Program-made: the position numbers and the translations under genes
Assembly (NCBI GenBank): GCA_964034945.1
Contig: OZ035963.1
Span: 45,767,332-45,831,331 of the forward strand
Length of the DNA: 64,000 nucleotides
From: Chrysopilus asiliformis
Taxonomy: Eukaryota; Arthropoda; Insecta; Diptera; Rhagionidae
Direction of reading: 5' to 3'
Notes under the pieces: generated by a model
What the model was told of the DNA's origin: nothing
Seen by the model: the letters and a program-made list of their open reading frames with translations, nothing else
The model's database searches: none
Part shown: positions 45,112-56,425 of the stretch, in pieces
Layout of the letters: every line of letters begins with the position of its first letter
Numbering within the stretch: the first letter of the stretch is position 1

Positions 45112-45257
45112 ACTTTTTAGGGAAAAAAACTATATTTTATGTTGAGTTCCCGAACCCACCAGCGTCTTTCATTGGTTTTAAATAATTGTTGAGCCTTGTA
45201 CGCTGCTTCAGCTACTAAAGCTATAAAAACAATGTCTTGCAAATCCCTTGACGACAT
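45112..45257 (-). pseudogene. Harbinger transposase N-terminal exon
   Basis: From the ATG at 45257 the frame reads MSSRDLQDIVFIALVAEAAY, then KTNERRWWVRELN. The RRWWVRxxN motif is characteristic of the N-terminal region of HARBI1-like transposases. The catalytic portion is deleted. It lies convergent to the MADF-like gene of the same element, as in complete two-gene elements. Confidence 0.65.
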
Positions 45258-45503
45258 TTTTCAATTCGAAATTCACAAAAAAATATTTGAACGTCAAAGC
45301 GTTATTGCGGTTTAGCACAGATGATTCATGGCCTTCCAGCGTCAAAGCTCGTTAGGTGCACTGAAATGTCAACGCTGACGCACGCGGCAAAGCGCTATTG
45401 TGGGACTGCTATAAAGCTTAAACTAATTCCAGTGGCGGTTCGTGTATATTTGAAATGAGGAGGCGAAGTTTTTTTAGTTCTATAAAATTTTTTATGATAC
45501 GAC

Positions 45504-46946
45504 CACAGAACTATATAACCTAGAACAACTGTCACCATACAAAGCTCTGCTGAAAAATGGTCCCAAAAATATTTCCCTCTTTAGCATAGACAATATATAT
45601 AATAATAGACGCCCAACTCTGGCTTATTGACTGCGACGCTTCAGTGCCTGAAATCGGAACTATTTTGGTTTGAGTATTGGGTAGTTCTCGCCTGTGCTAA
45701 ACTTGGTTTGTGCCCTTGATACATTTTTGCCGCTAAAAATTCAAAATTCAAAAATTCAATAAAAATTAAAAAAAAAAACAATAAAAAACCAATATTTTTT
45801 AAATTTGTTTTTTTATTTTAAATTTCAATATATCTTTAAATAGATATCACATTTTGTTTTGTTATTTTTAAATAAATATCACATTACTGCAGTGGCAGTG
45901 AAGACGAGGGACAAGCCAAATGTGTCGAGCCAAGCGCTAGAGCTCCAGAGCCGTCCCAAAAGCAGTTTACAATCAAACGCAGCTACGATATAGGGAAGGC
46001 GATAGTGCCAGCAAAGCCCACCATAAAGCTTAAGTGGGGCTTGATTTTGACGCAACTTTGCCTCCGTCTTCATGGAATGCTCGAGTGTCTCGAACGACTG
46101 GAAGAGGAATTACAATTTATTGTAGCAAAGTAAGACTATCCCGAGATCATTACCTCGACTTCCTCAGATCCCAAATAATCACGTCTCTGACTGCAAAAGT
46201 ATGCAGGTGTGGTCCTCACTGACTAAAGCTAAATATTCGCCCTCGGGCTCCCAAGAAACATCGTTAATGTAGTTTGTGTGACCTAGAAATACACCATGAA
46301 ATTTTCTCAAAAATTGCAAATAAATGGAGATACCTTTCAGCAGTAAGTCACTGTGGAAAATTCTTAAGCAGTGATGCGCCCCAACCGCACAGAATGTCAC
46401 AACTTTGGGCAAAACCGACAGCGAAGTCTCAGGGGCGAAACTGATGGCTCACAACGGGTTTCAAGGTACAACTGCTTCAATTCTACCCACTCAAACGAAT
46501 CGTTCTCTGATTCTTCCTAAAATACCGGTGTTTTTAAGGATACTTGAAAAATTACCGGAATTAAAATGTGCCCCAAAATGAAGAAAAAAAAACTAACCTC
46601 AAATCATGGTCAAGTCGGAGCAAGTCGGAGAAAACATGCGACACGCGCGCCATCATGTTTGAAAAACGAAAAACGCATGCAACAACAGCGCATCCGTGTT
46701 TGAAATCGGAACTAAAAATGAAATTTACTTTTTGTTCTAAGTTGACACACCGTGCTCTTTAGCGTACTTGAACGCATTGACTGAGTTGTATAAGGTCGCG
46801 AAATTCAAATTTCGTTTGCCGCGAAATTCAAATTTCACAAGTTTGAGACTAACTTTAGGCGTCAAAAACTATCTTTAGGCGCCAACACCCAGCTCACGGT
46901 TTAAACGAGACGGCTATATTTATTTTCATACGGTTATCTTGTTCTT
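45504..46946. repeat. Long form of the 26196 repeat, carrying an inserted NUP37 piece
   Basis: The outer parts (45504-45587, 46764-46946) match 26196-26484. About 1.18 kb is inserted between them. CTCTTTAGC stands at both borders of the insertion (45579-45587 and 46755-46763), looking like an 8-9-bp target duplication. The insert's own ends are not inverted repeats. Confidence 0.7.
45890..46440 (-). pseudogene. NUP37 (nucleoporin WD40) gene fragment
   Basis: Minus-strand exon 46440-46334 reads SPETSLSVLPKVVTFCAVGA and CLRIFHSDL. A 51-bp GT-AG intron (46333-46283) follows in phase 1. The next exon gives GHTNYINDVSWEPEGEYLAL and SEDHTC, then a stop. These match consecutive parts of the WD40 propeller of NUP37, a nuclear-pore Y-complex subunit (human has SPETRL, RLFTSDL, GHTDFING, SVSDDHTC). 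Further down, HEDGGKVAS and LMVGFAGTI (about 46080-45990) may be later degenerate exon. Retention of an intron means a DNA-level copy, not a retrocopy. It is broken by stops and lacks both ends. Confidence 0.75.
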
Positions 46947-47252
46947 AGAAAAAGCTGTATGAAAGTATTTGTACGAATCGGAGGGTAGCCTCTAGGAAGA
47001 GAATTTGTAGTTTATGTTTTAGAGAATTCGACATTAGAGAATATGATTTTCTTTTAAATTATTATTTTCTGAACATACAGATTTTTATTCAGTCCATTAT
47101 GGTATAAAAAATTAAAGGCATACGTTAGAAAAACATTTTTATAAAATGTTATGAGGAGGCAATGCCTCCGTTGCCTCTCCTATAAAGCCGCCACTGACTA
47201 ATTCTCAAGTTCAACTGAACCGAAGCTTAAGCTTGCACTGTGGAACCGGGCA

Positions 47253-47717
47253 TAAGAGTTCCCATAAAAAAGTTATATTGAATTTACAAAAATGTCAGAA
47301 GTTTTAGACCTTCTGAGAGATACAAATGCCATGCACGGAAACGTCAAAATGTAATACTTATAATTTCTAAAAAAAATGTGATAGCCTTGGATAAAAAATA
47401 TGATTAGTAGTAAATTTAGTGACAACTTAGCCATTCAAAAAAAACCAACCAATTCTAGAACATATATTTTAAATAATAATTTATGAATGTAAACAAATAT
47501 ATTTATATTATAAGTTCCTGAAAATTTTTTCAAGGGGCTGCGAGAACCGGAAATATTTGGGAACCACTATAACACGATTTAATTCAGGTTAATGACGCTA
47601 CGCGGTTATTGTAATACCCGCTTAATGAAGATGCTTTGCCGTCAGTTTGACAGTTCTACCTAACCTTATTTGTTGAAAAAACCACGACGTGAGTAGATTT
47701 TAGTGGATTTATTCTCA
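47253..47717. promoter_or_regulatory. LSG1 upstream region
   Basis: 465 bp between the end of the Harbinger element and the LSG1 ATG. No TATA box at a convincing place was seen. The sequence around 47650-47717 is a likely 5' untranslated leader ('cgacgtgagtagattttagt' near 47685). Confidence 0.4.
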
Positions 47718-49926
47718 ATGGGTAAAAACAAAAAAGCAAACGCTTTGGGGCGTTCTTTAATCAAAGATCGTTTTGGACATATGCGCAGGAAAACTGTTGA
47801 CAATGACTCCATGGTTGGTATTTTGATATAACATACGCCATAAGAAACTTAAGATAAAAACTTACCACAAAAACCAATCATCATAAATATTTATTGGGGC
47901 TTATTCTAGTTGCACACGACGGAAATTCAGGATGGATATGACTGGGGGCGACTAAACCTACAATCAGTGACGGAGGAATCTTCGTTTCAGGAGTTCCTCA
48001 GGACCGCAGAACTCGCAGGTACGGAGTTTCAAGCGGAGAAGCTAAACATCACGTTTGTAAATCCTAAGAGTAACGCAGGACTGCTTACAAAGACCGAAAT
48101 ATCAGAAATGGCAAAGAAACATGTAGACAAAAAAGACTTACTAAAAATTCCAAGACGACCAAAGTGGACACAGAACACTTCAGCGGAGCAGCTGCAGAAA
48201 GCCGAGAGTGAAGCGTTCTTAGACTGGAGAAGAGGTCTTGCCATGCTGCAGGAGAAGGACGGTTTGCTTATGACGCCATATGAAAAAAACCTGGAATTTT
48301 GGAGGCAATTATGGCGCGTGGTGGAACGAAGCGATGTTATCGTTCAAATAGTGGACGCTAGGAATCCCCTGTTGTTCCGAAGCGAAGATTTAGAAAAGTA
48401 TGTCAAGGAAGTCGACTCAAACAAAATGAATATGGTGCTGGTAAATAAGGCAGACTTTCTAACAGAGCCGCAAAGAATTCAATGGGCGCGATATTTCGAT
48501 AGAGAGGGTTTGCAGGTGGCATTTTTTTCGGCCACAATGGCATTAGAGGAACTGAAAGAAATTACGGATGAGGAGGAAGAATCTGTGGAGAGTAAAATTG
48601 AGGAAAGCGAAGAAAGAAAACAGCAAAATGAAATTTGCCTAGCAAAGTTGAAAGAAGCCGCCGAGGCACTCCAAAAAAATCTAGATAAGACTGAAGAAAG
48701 TTTATGCCGAATAGAAGAAAGACTGGGGATAGAACAGGAAGATGGAACAACACGAAATAGTCCCCGCATCCTGACAAGATTAGAACTGATACAGCTTTTC
48801 AAATCGATTCATACAGCTAAGAAATGTACAGAGAATATCACAACAATTGGATTAGTTGGTTACCCGAATGTGGGTAAAAGTAGCACAATTAATTCTTTAA
48901 TGACTGAGAAGAAGGTCTCAGTTTCCGCAACACCAGGAAAAACCAAACATTTCCAGACGTTGTACCTCGATACGGATCTGATGCTGTGTGATTGCCCTGG
49001 ATTGGTGATGCCCAGTTTCGTTCTAACAAAGGCTGATATGATACTAAACGGAATCCTACCTATTGATCAGGTAATTCACACACGTGTGCTGATTGTAAAT
49101 TCTTAACTTAGAAATTTCTTTTAGATGAGAGATCATGTTCCACCCGTGAATCTTCTGTGCACTGAAATACCAAGGCACGTTCTTGAAGACAAGTACGGCA
49201 TTTTAATAGCAAAGCCTTTAGAAGGTGAAGACCCTGATAGGCCTCCGTATTCAGAGGAGCTGCTATTAGCGTATGGATGTAGGAAAATGTCAATTTTTTC
49301 TTCCGCGGCTTTTAAACGATTCTTTATTTCTAGATATGCGTGGATTTATGACTGCCAACGGCCAGCCGGATCAGGCGAGATCTGCACGCTACGTTCTCAA
49401 AGATTACGTTAATGGGAAACTTCTTTTCTGTCATGCGCCTCCAAATGTTAATCAAGAACAGTTTCACACGCATCCGCCCCGTGTAAGACGAGAAATGGAG
49501 GAGAAGGAGTTGCCGAAGAGTCAACAAAGGGCTTTGAGGGTAATATTTCGAGAAACTTGACTGGGCAAAGTTGGAAATAATTTTAATATGATTTGGAATA
49601 TTTTATTTTATATTTGTCATAAAAATTCATTCAGATTTTTACATATAGTCAATTTTCTTTTTTCGTTTCAGATAAATACAGGAACATCGTCCAAGGACAT
49701 TGATAGTCAATTTTTCGCAAGCAATTCCAACACAGCCTACATTAAAGGTCGCTCGAACTTTCCCCATATTCGTCCAGTCTCCGATGGTGGATCATCTATC
49801 TCAAATACATCCGGGTCAATACAAACGCTCAATGGAATCCAGAATATTGAAAAGCCGTGGCGCCATGCAAAGAAAGAGAAACGCGAAAAATTGCGAAAGA
49901 AATTCGTTCATTTAGATCAGCACTAG
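47718..49926 (+). CDS. Lsg1: LSG1, large-subunit GTPase 1, five exons
   Basis: Exons 47718-47813, 47910-49070, 49125-49278, 49334-49539 and 49672-49926 total 1872 nt, 623 residues (human 658). LSG1 is the cytoplasmic GTPase that releases the export adaptor NMD3 from pre-60S ribosomes. The start is set by MGKNKKANALGRSLIKDRFG and by the exon 1/2 junction ..DSM|LHTTEIQDGYDWGRLNLQSV. GTPase motifs occur in circularly permuted order: G4 NKAD (211-214), G5-like FSAT, then G1 GYPNVGKSS (349-357), TPGKTKHFQT, and G3 DCPG (393-396). An acidic, coiled-coil-rich insert lies between (about 250-305), where other animals also have a variable acidic insert. C-terminal MRDHVPP, YGYMRGFMTA, GQPDQARSARYVLKDYVNGK and a lysine-rich tail follow. 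Intron 1 uses the weak donor GTTGGT. Confidence 0.96.
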
Positions 49927-52304
49927 TTTGATCAGAATTTTATTATTTTTACATTGTTATGGATTCATATAAAAAATATATCTACTTCCATTACTTATCA
50001 GTGTTTGATATAAAATTACACAAATTAAGCTTTTTTAAGCCTCAAGTAAATGTAAAAATTTGCGTCCAGGGTAGAGACTTCGAAAAAATTTCGTCTGCGG
50101 CACATGTTTCTGTTATAATTTGGTAGAATGTAAATTTTTGAGTGAAATTTCGGTGCTAGTATCAAAAAACTACCACAATTTTTCTTGTAATGCGGCCCAC
50201 ATAGATAACTGCACATGGGAAAAATCCTGAATTTATTGTGCAGTTTATCCGATACTCCTAAAACAGCAAAAATTGTGCACTTATCTGGATTCCTAATTGT
50301 AAAAAATGGTGCATTTACTTTCTAGGATTGTGAAATCATAAAATAATTGTACTGGTTTCTTGCTTTTCAGTGGCGTATAACGATCAAGAAAGTATCTATT
50401 ATATAATGGCTTGTGTTTGACTGTCTGTCTGCTTAAAACTCGAGAACTACTGAACGGAATTGGATGAAATTTTCAGGGGAGCTTACTAGCGTCAATGGGT
50501 GTTATTCAGGCAACAAGTCAACCTAATATTTCCTTTCTATATTACCAGTTTTCTCGATTTATGTATAGTACCAGGAAGACCGAGTCATGCTCGGCGACCT
50601 CAAAATCCTACTTTTGCTGATTTTTGGGGAAAAACTAAATTCACATTATCTTTATAGAGGTTTTCCAGAGTTTTTAAATTCCCGACCTAGAAAGCTAGAA
50701 CTAAAAGTAACGCGCGATAACAAAATTTCATAGAAATCGGTTGAGTGGTTATTGAGTAATCGCTGTCACCGATTTTTGAAACGTTGTTTTGAGACACCGG
50801 GTGAGGGTTATGGAGGGGAGGGAAAAGTCAGGTTTGTAGTGGAAAAATCGAAAGCCCTTAGCCCCCTTAGTAATACTGTAAAGTTTCATTAAGATCGGAC
50901 CACCCAATTCGAAGATACCAGGCGAGGGGTATCGAGGGGAATTTTCTCAGAGGTGAGACCTATCTAGATCGATTCCTTATCCCCGAAAATCCCTAACCCG
51001 CAAGTTTCGTGAAAATCGTTAGGGGGTTTTCGAGATCGTTGTGCAAACATTCCTCGTATTATATTATAGGATTGCTTCCTGTTTTATGTCTGTTCGCCTA
51101 TAACTTGAGAACTTTCAGATTATATTGGAACTTATTGGAATCAAAAAGCGTGTTTTCGGTCATAAACTCACCAAAGATCCCCCGACCCGTCCCTGCTAAC
51201 TCATGTTAAATGAAATAATTAGCGATCACTAACAAAACGCATTGGAGTTACAGAATGAAACTTTCAGAGATTGTTTGTATTAAGACCATTAAGAAATCAA
51301 TATGTTGCCATAATTCTCCAATTTTCCGTTTTCTGAAACCGAAGGGCTCAAAAAATTCAAAAATGTGCTGTAGCAGGTACAAATATAGAAGAAATGGTCT
51401 TTATTATTTGGTTGTAAAAAATGTTTTTTTTAATCTTTTTAAAGTAACAAAATGACGTATTAAAAATTAAGGCAAAAAAGGCCTCTGTGCACTTATCCAA
51501 GGGAAAATATATAACTCGGAACTTCATTGGAGACTATTTTACTTGCAGTAATAGCGGCTTTGCTCTAAGCGGGTTGCAGTTAAGCGATAAATATTGTATG
51601 GAATTCTTAAAAAATATGCTCGGGGTTCGAATCACTGTTGCACTTTAAAGGGTTGTGCAGTTATCCGGAGAGTTCCCGGAGAATTTCGAGCGCATAAAAG
51701 ACCGGATAGAAGATCGATCAGAATGTTCAGAGTTCTCTGAGATAATAAAAGAACTCACCATAAAAAAAGAGATTAAACCTAAGTTGTTGCTATTTTGCAC
51801 GATAATCAGATTTTGTATAAGCTTTTATTTAGCTTGCATTCGTATCTGACTGTTTGTCTGTCTGTCAGGGTCAAATGCCGCAATCTAATTTTGACCCACT
51901 TCCTCTCATCCGATTGACATGACATTTTGCACACATACGTAACACCGAGGACAATACAATATTTCCACTATTGGGTCGTTAACAAGTCTACAAGGACAAC
52001 CGAAGGCCCTGTTAGGACAACGTGATTTTTGTTTTCCTCAAATTTTTCCGATAAAATCTCATTTGGTGATTTTGATTTCGCTGAATCCGATTCTGGAGTA
52101 AAAAAGTCTTTAAGGATATCTCAAAGGCAAGACTAAAAGTATATATAAGTGTGGCGAAATACAGACGTCATTTTGGATTTTTGTCATACTACGCAAAATT
52201 ACTTAAAAGGATAAAATATAAAATTAAAGAAGCTTTTTACACTTTCCTTGAATTTGTGTAATTACACAAAAATTTTCCATCAATTTTCTATACTTTTCCA
52301 CTTA
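49927..52304. other. Intergenic repeats downstream of LSG1
   Basis: 50390-51065 reads like successive eroded tails of non-LTR elements ('ctgtctgtctgcttaaaact', 'gaactactgaacggaattgg', 'atcggttgagtggttattga'). 51850-52110 ('tttgtctgtctgtcagggtc', 'tccgattgacatgacatttt') recurs at 57190-57540. No gene supported. Confidence 0.5.
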
Positions 52305-52524
52305 ACACGTTCGTGACATCGTGTACCACTGGTGGTACATGTACAGTTTTTTAAAACCGCGCGAGTAAATAGTGCGGTAGTTTTTTTGTGGAAGTAATAT
52401 AAAAACACGCACCGTGTACCACCGATGGCACACAACCGCCAGAAAACATATTGCTAGTGTACCACCCGTGTTACACGATGTCCAAATGTAAAAAAAGTTG
52501 AAAAAGCAAATGTCACGAACGTGT
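52305..52524. mobile_element. 220-bp MITE with TA duplication, copy 1
   Basis: Ends ACACGTTCGTGACA and TGTCACGAACGTGT, with TA on each side. GTGTACCACTGGTGGTACA and similar short palindromes fill the interior. Nearly identical to 57757-57976, and exactly the same length. Confidence 0.85.
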
Positions 52525-53774
52525 TAAATTGTTATATATTGATGAGATGGACATTGTTGTTCTATAGGAAATTATTGCACTAGTTTTGTTGGAACAAGCT
52601 TGAAATAATAAAAAAAAAATGTAAGGTCCGTTAGCACAAACGAAACTTAGCAACTTAAGTAGAACTTAAATTATTTAAGTCACAAAATTTCTACGGTTTA
52701 AGTAGGCTAATCGCAACTTAATTTTTTAAGAATATTACGCGCAAACTGTCCTAAGTCAGTTGCACCAATAATTCCGGTACAAACTTTAAAATATCAGTTG
52801 TGGTCAACACAAAACTTTCTTCTACAAAATCTACGATCCTGCGCAATTTACTAGAGGGCTAGAGCCCTGTCGCGTTGTCAACCTAAGACGACCTCCAAAT
52901 AAATTCTTGGTTCATCCAAAAATATCAAAAACGTACAAAATTTGAGATAACTTGAGAACGGTAAAAGATATCAATTTACGGTAAATGGCAAAAAGGTAGA
53001 AAATTTTAACATCTCCAATTCTTCCTTAAATTAGTTTGTCGAAAAATAGTTAGTTTGCAAGTAATTTGCAAAAATATATTTTTTATATTTTAATCTAAAT
53101 ATCTCAATAACGGTACAAGATAACGGATAACGGTAAGAAACAAAATTGCGCAGAATGGCATTCTCATTAATTCACTTCATACATTTAGTCAGCAAAAACC
53201 CGTTAGTTTTCGAGATAATCGCAAAAAACTGTTTTTTTTTTTTGGAAATAACGGTTTTACTCGATAACAGGTTAAGATATCGAGTTATAGCTAAAGTGGG
53301 AAAGTTTATTTTCTCCAAGTTTTGTCATATTTAAGGCCACTAAAAAACGCGTAGTTTGGGAGTAAATAGTCATCGCAGTCGGTTCGTTTCGGCATTTTCT
53401 CATTTCGTTTTGTCAGCTACGACTGTCTGCTACGAGCTAAAAATTGGTACAGATGCTACTATGGGCACTGGTTATCTGAGTATGTTTATTTGTGGTCATA
53501 CATAAGACTATGCGTAGTTTCGGAGTAAATAGCAAAAAATCGAAATTGCAATTTTTGAAAAGCTGCCATTTCGGTTAATTCCGATTAACAAATTTTCCAC
53601 CAAAAGTAGATAGTATACAATACTTTATAATACTTCGTATAAGAAAGTAAAACGAAAGTTTTCTTGCGTTCCGCATTCTGACTTCAAAAATCTGGTCACC
53701 TATTTTTGTACAAATCTGACTTTAATGTTATTGTATTTGAAATTATTTAAAGGTTAATATATCAGTAAAATAAA
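52525..53774. other. Intergenic dispersed repeats, no gene
   Basis: Repeated wording about 'gataacggtaagaaac', 'atatctcaataacggtacaa' and 'aacgcgtagtttgggagtaa' links this stretch to 9570-10330 and 62650-63110, an old dispersed family with no visible coding part. Confidence 0.4.
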
Positions 53775-53788
53775 ATACAATGCAGTAC

Positions 53789-53862
53789 GGGTCTGTGTTG
53801 TTTCACTTCGAAGTCGTGTAGAAGTTCATCAATATCGTTATCCAAATCTTTAGATTGCGCCA
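53789..53862 (-). CDS. Candidate first coding exon of an unassigned gene
   Basis: A polypyrimidine-rich acceptor (ttttttttacag on the minus strand) is followed at once by ATGGCGCAATC. This encodes MAQSKDLDNDIDELLHDFEV and a few more residues to a possible GTATTT donor at 53788. The acidic, helical wording is protein-like and the splice signals are in place. I could not find the next exon downstream on the minus strand and do not recognise the family, so it may be a relic. Confidence 0.3.
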
Positions 53863-54117
53863 TCTGTAAAAAAAAGTATTTTTTTTAAATTAAAAGGAAA
53901 AATGACAAAAAAACAGTAATTTAAAATTCAAAAAATATAAAAATTAGTAAAAAAAAATTCTTGCAACGAATTGTTCAACGATTAACTAATTGTTCGCAGG
54001 TATAATAGTTTCGAACGAATTTTATCCAATTATACATAGAGAATCTAATGACTGTATTTGTTTGATTTCCATGCAGAAACAGGGTTGTAGTATTACTTAA
54101 TAGATTATCCATCGCTA

Positions 54118-54167
54118 ATGCTACATTTACACGAATGACAAATTTGTCATTCGTGTAAATGTAGCAT
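54118..54167. repeat. Perfect 50-bp palindrome
   Basis: ATGCTACATTTACACGAATG followed by ACAAA and the exact inverse complement, with no spacer. The ends resemble MITE termini; 'ccgcatttacacttgcgg' follows at 54203. It may be two element ends fused head to head. Confidence 0.9.
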
Positions 54168-55520
54168 AACGCTGCTGCAACTAAATTATGAATATAAGGC
54201 CGCATTTACACTTGCGGAATTTCTTGATTTTTGTTCCGCGAATTTTATCACTTACAAACGAATATTTCCAACCCGATCGCCCCGATGTTGCTGATTTTTA
54301 GATATATTATAGAGGACCTAAAACTAAACAACCCGTATTTTTTTATTGGCGGAAAAACGGTTTCGGGAGGAACCACCTAAACCGTTTAAAATTTAAAATT
54401 AAGATAGGACCTCAATTTTTGATTTAAAAGTTTCTGTTTCAAGCCGCCGCAGACAGGTGAAACCAACTTTAACATATTGCTCTAAATTCACACCGCTTCC
54501 ATACCCATGAAAAATTCCTATAGAGTTGTTGGTCTAAAGTTAAGTTTAGCCGCAATGACACTGCATATTTGATGTGTATATGGGAGGAAAGTAGGTAATA
54601 GTCGTTTCTCGCGCCCTATTCCTCCTCTGGGACCGGTCAAAAATTGTATGAAACTTTTTTTTAAAAGGAGGTAGGAGGACATGTATTATCTTAAATGAAA
54701 GATCTCGAAGAATAGATCCCAAAAAAATTTAGCATGATGGGTTTACCACTCCTGCCCTTTGATTTTCACCCCTCTCAAAAATATAAAATTCTGGATAGTG
54801 GGGGGAATGGATTTTTTTTTAAAAAACTGCGTTCTCAAACTACAGTGTGAGGTCACTTTCGAGCAAACAAGTTAAAAATCGAATACATTGAATACAGAAC
54901 ATGTTAAATAATTTCAAAAACGAGTCGGGCTTCAAAAAATATAAAAACTCCCTTAAAACTTATTTGAAATCGTACCATCACTTCCTCCCTCTCCCATACA
55001 AACAAAAAGGTTTTGGCGATTTTCTCGAAAACGGTGAATCGTATTGAAAAATTTATAAAGGTAAAATCTGTTTAGAAGGGGATTTTACATAACTCATGAG
55101 TCGGTCAATTTTTTAATAAGAGAGTTTAAGAGTCGGAGAAAATTTGTCGACTCCAACTCTGAACAGGTGTTTTACCTCCATTGGCCACTCTCTAGTTTAG
55201 ATCAAACCTTCAAATTTTGCAACCAAAAACAATTTGTGGTTTCACGTGATTTGATGATTTTTTAGCCGGATATTCTCAAATTTCAGAAGTCGAAGTTGAA
55301 GTCGAAGGTTGACCTACCGACTCTACAGCCGTGGAATATATATTGAAACTTTGATACTGTATAACCAATATCAAAGCAGGGAGGTATATGATATCGAGGG
55401 GTATAAAAGGTAATATTAGGGTTTTTGTGGCCATGTCAAGCTTATATACTTAGTTTTTTTTGTATCCATATACCCATATTGATACTTTGAAATGCAGGAA
55501 TGCAGGAATTGCCGCCATAC
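54168..55520. other. Intergenic, no gene seen
   Basis: Includes blocks of eroded retroelement wording (54270-54400, 54960-55060) but no recognisable protein motif or clean terminal repeat. Confidence 0.4.
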
Positions 55521-55905
55521 TTAAAGTACAAATTTCAAATTTATTCTAATCTTGTTTAAAAGACATATTCTTACAGTTTCTTCCATATAAACTTCCTTAC
55601 CGATGTTTTGCTGATCCATAGGCAATTGAGCGCACTTTGATCTTATGCCGGTATCAGAATCATGGGGAACACCAAAAGGCTCTGAATTTTTGGACCCATA
55701 AAGTGCAATGAAGCGCGTATTAAGATTTTTTGTTTGTTGAAAAATCAAGATGCATTCAATTGTCCATGGACCGAGTCTTTGCAAAAAAAACTTCGGGAAG
55801 GCAGTTTCTATGGCAGATACTGAAAAATGAGACCTTTGAAACGTGATTAGAATCATTGTTAAACTCACACTTGAACCGAAAGCAAATAAATGTCTGATTC
55901 TTGCA
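55521..55905 (-). CDS. Unassigned, possibly spliced coding frame
   Basis: A first block reads DARIRHLFAFGS and ends at a GTGAGT donor near 55869. After a TTTTTCAG acceptor (about 55821) the frame continues in phase as AIETAFPKFFLQRLGPWTIE, then RFIALYGSKNSEPFGVPHDS and a stop at 55521. The composition and splice signals look genuine, yet no family is recognised and no other exon was found. It lies next to a dead mariner on the same strand, so transposon origin is possible. Confidence 0.35.
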
Positions 55906-56425
55906 TCGCTCTTTTGGTAATGTCATTTATTTTATACCTAGTCTAGTGATAAATGCTGATACAAGGAAAAAAACCTTTTTTTTCTATTTATTGGACACAA
56001 TAGCCACAAACCATAGAACACATTATTCAAAAAAGGCCGCAATATACGCTGCGATTAAGTTTCTTCTTCAAGGATTCAATGTTGGCACTTGTTTTTTAGC
56101 ACACCATATTCTCTAAAACAGATCATAGTTTATAGTCCAACCAATTGAGTTAAGGACTTCCGGAGGACCACTCTTCGTTTCTGATAAAATCATAAATTTG
56201 ATTTTTAAGCCATTTTTGTGGTCATTTGTCTTTATGAGCCAGAGCTGAATCCTATTGGAAATCCCACTCCCATTTTTGAATAAGTTTTGGTTTAAATGAT
56301 TCCCTATAGATTTTGAAAAGTTTCTTGAGCAACTTTGGCTGACGTTTGCGCCCTCTTTTTACAAAAATGACTCGAAATCGATTTGCATGGCTTCATCTCG
56401 CTAAAAGTTGGCCCCGGAAGTCCTT
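55906..56425 (-). pseudogene. Degenerate Tc1/mariner transposase
   Basis: On the minus strand the region 56400-56110 gives pieces such as KLIQKWEWDFQ, DSALAHK, PQKWLKNQIYDFI and NEEWSSGSP, then LNWLDYKL. These match the QQDSAPAHKA...WLKxNxPDFI...EWPPxSPDLNPLDY core of maT-like mariner transposases. Stops and frameshifts run throughout, and the last catalytic Asp appears lost. No termini were identified. Confidence 0.55.

Larger units (their letters stand above)
44045..45411. mobile_element. Harbinger element retaining a MADF-like gene, TAA duplication
   Basis: Ends TAGCAGTCCCACAATAGCGC and GCGCTATTGTGGGACTGCTA, with TAA at 44042-44044 and 45412-45414. The plus strand carries the accessory MADF-like gene; the minus strand keeps only the first exon of a transposase (45112-45257). 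It is therefore an internally deleted derivative of a two-gene PIF/Harbinger element, nested in the 39689-47252 element. Confidence 0.85.
39689..47252. mobile_element. 7.6-kb Harbinger-type element with TAA duplication and nested insertions
   Basis: Termini TGCCCGGTTCCACAGTGTGA and its inverse partner CACTGTGGAACCGGGCA extend further through AGCTTAAGCTTCGG. TAA is duplicated exactly (39686-39688, 47253-47255). Inside are a transposase fragment (43714-43905) and many later insertions: mini-hairpin cluster, LINE tail, DINE-like dimer, tRNA-like repeats, a second Harbinger element and the NUP37-bearing repeat. It ends 465 bp upstream of the LSG1 start codon. Confidence 0.7.

Noticed and set aside
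48029..48802. Minus-strand Ser/Cys-rich frames inside LSG1
   Set aside because: They are antisense shadows of the glutamate- and lysine-rich LSG1 coding exon.
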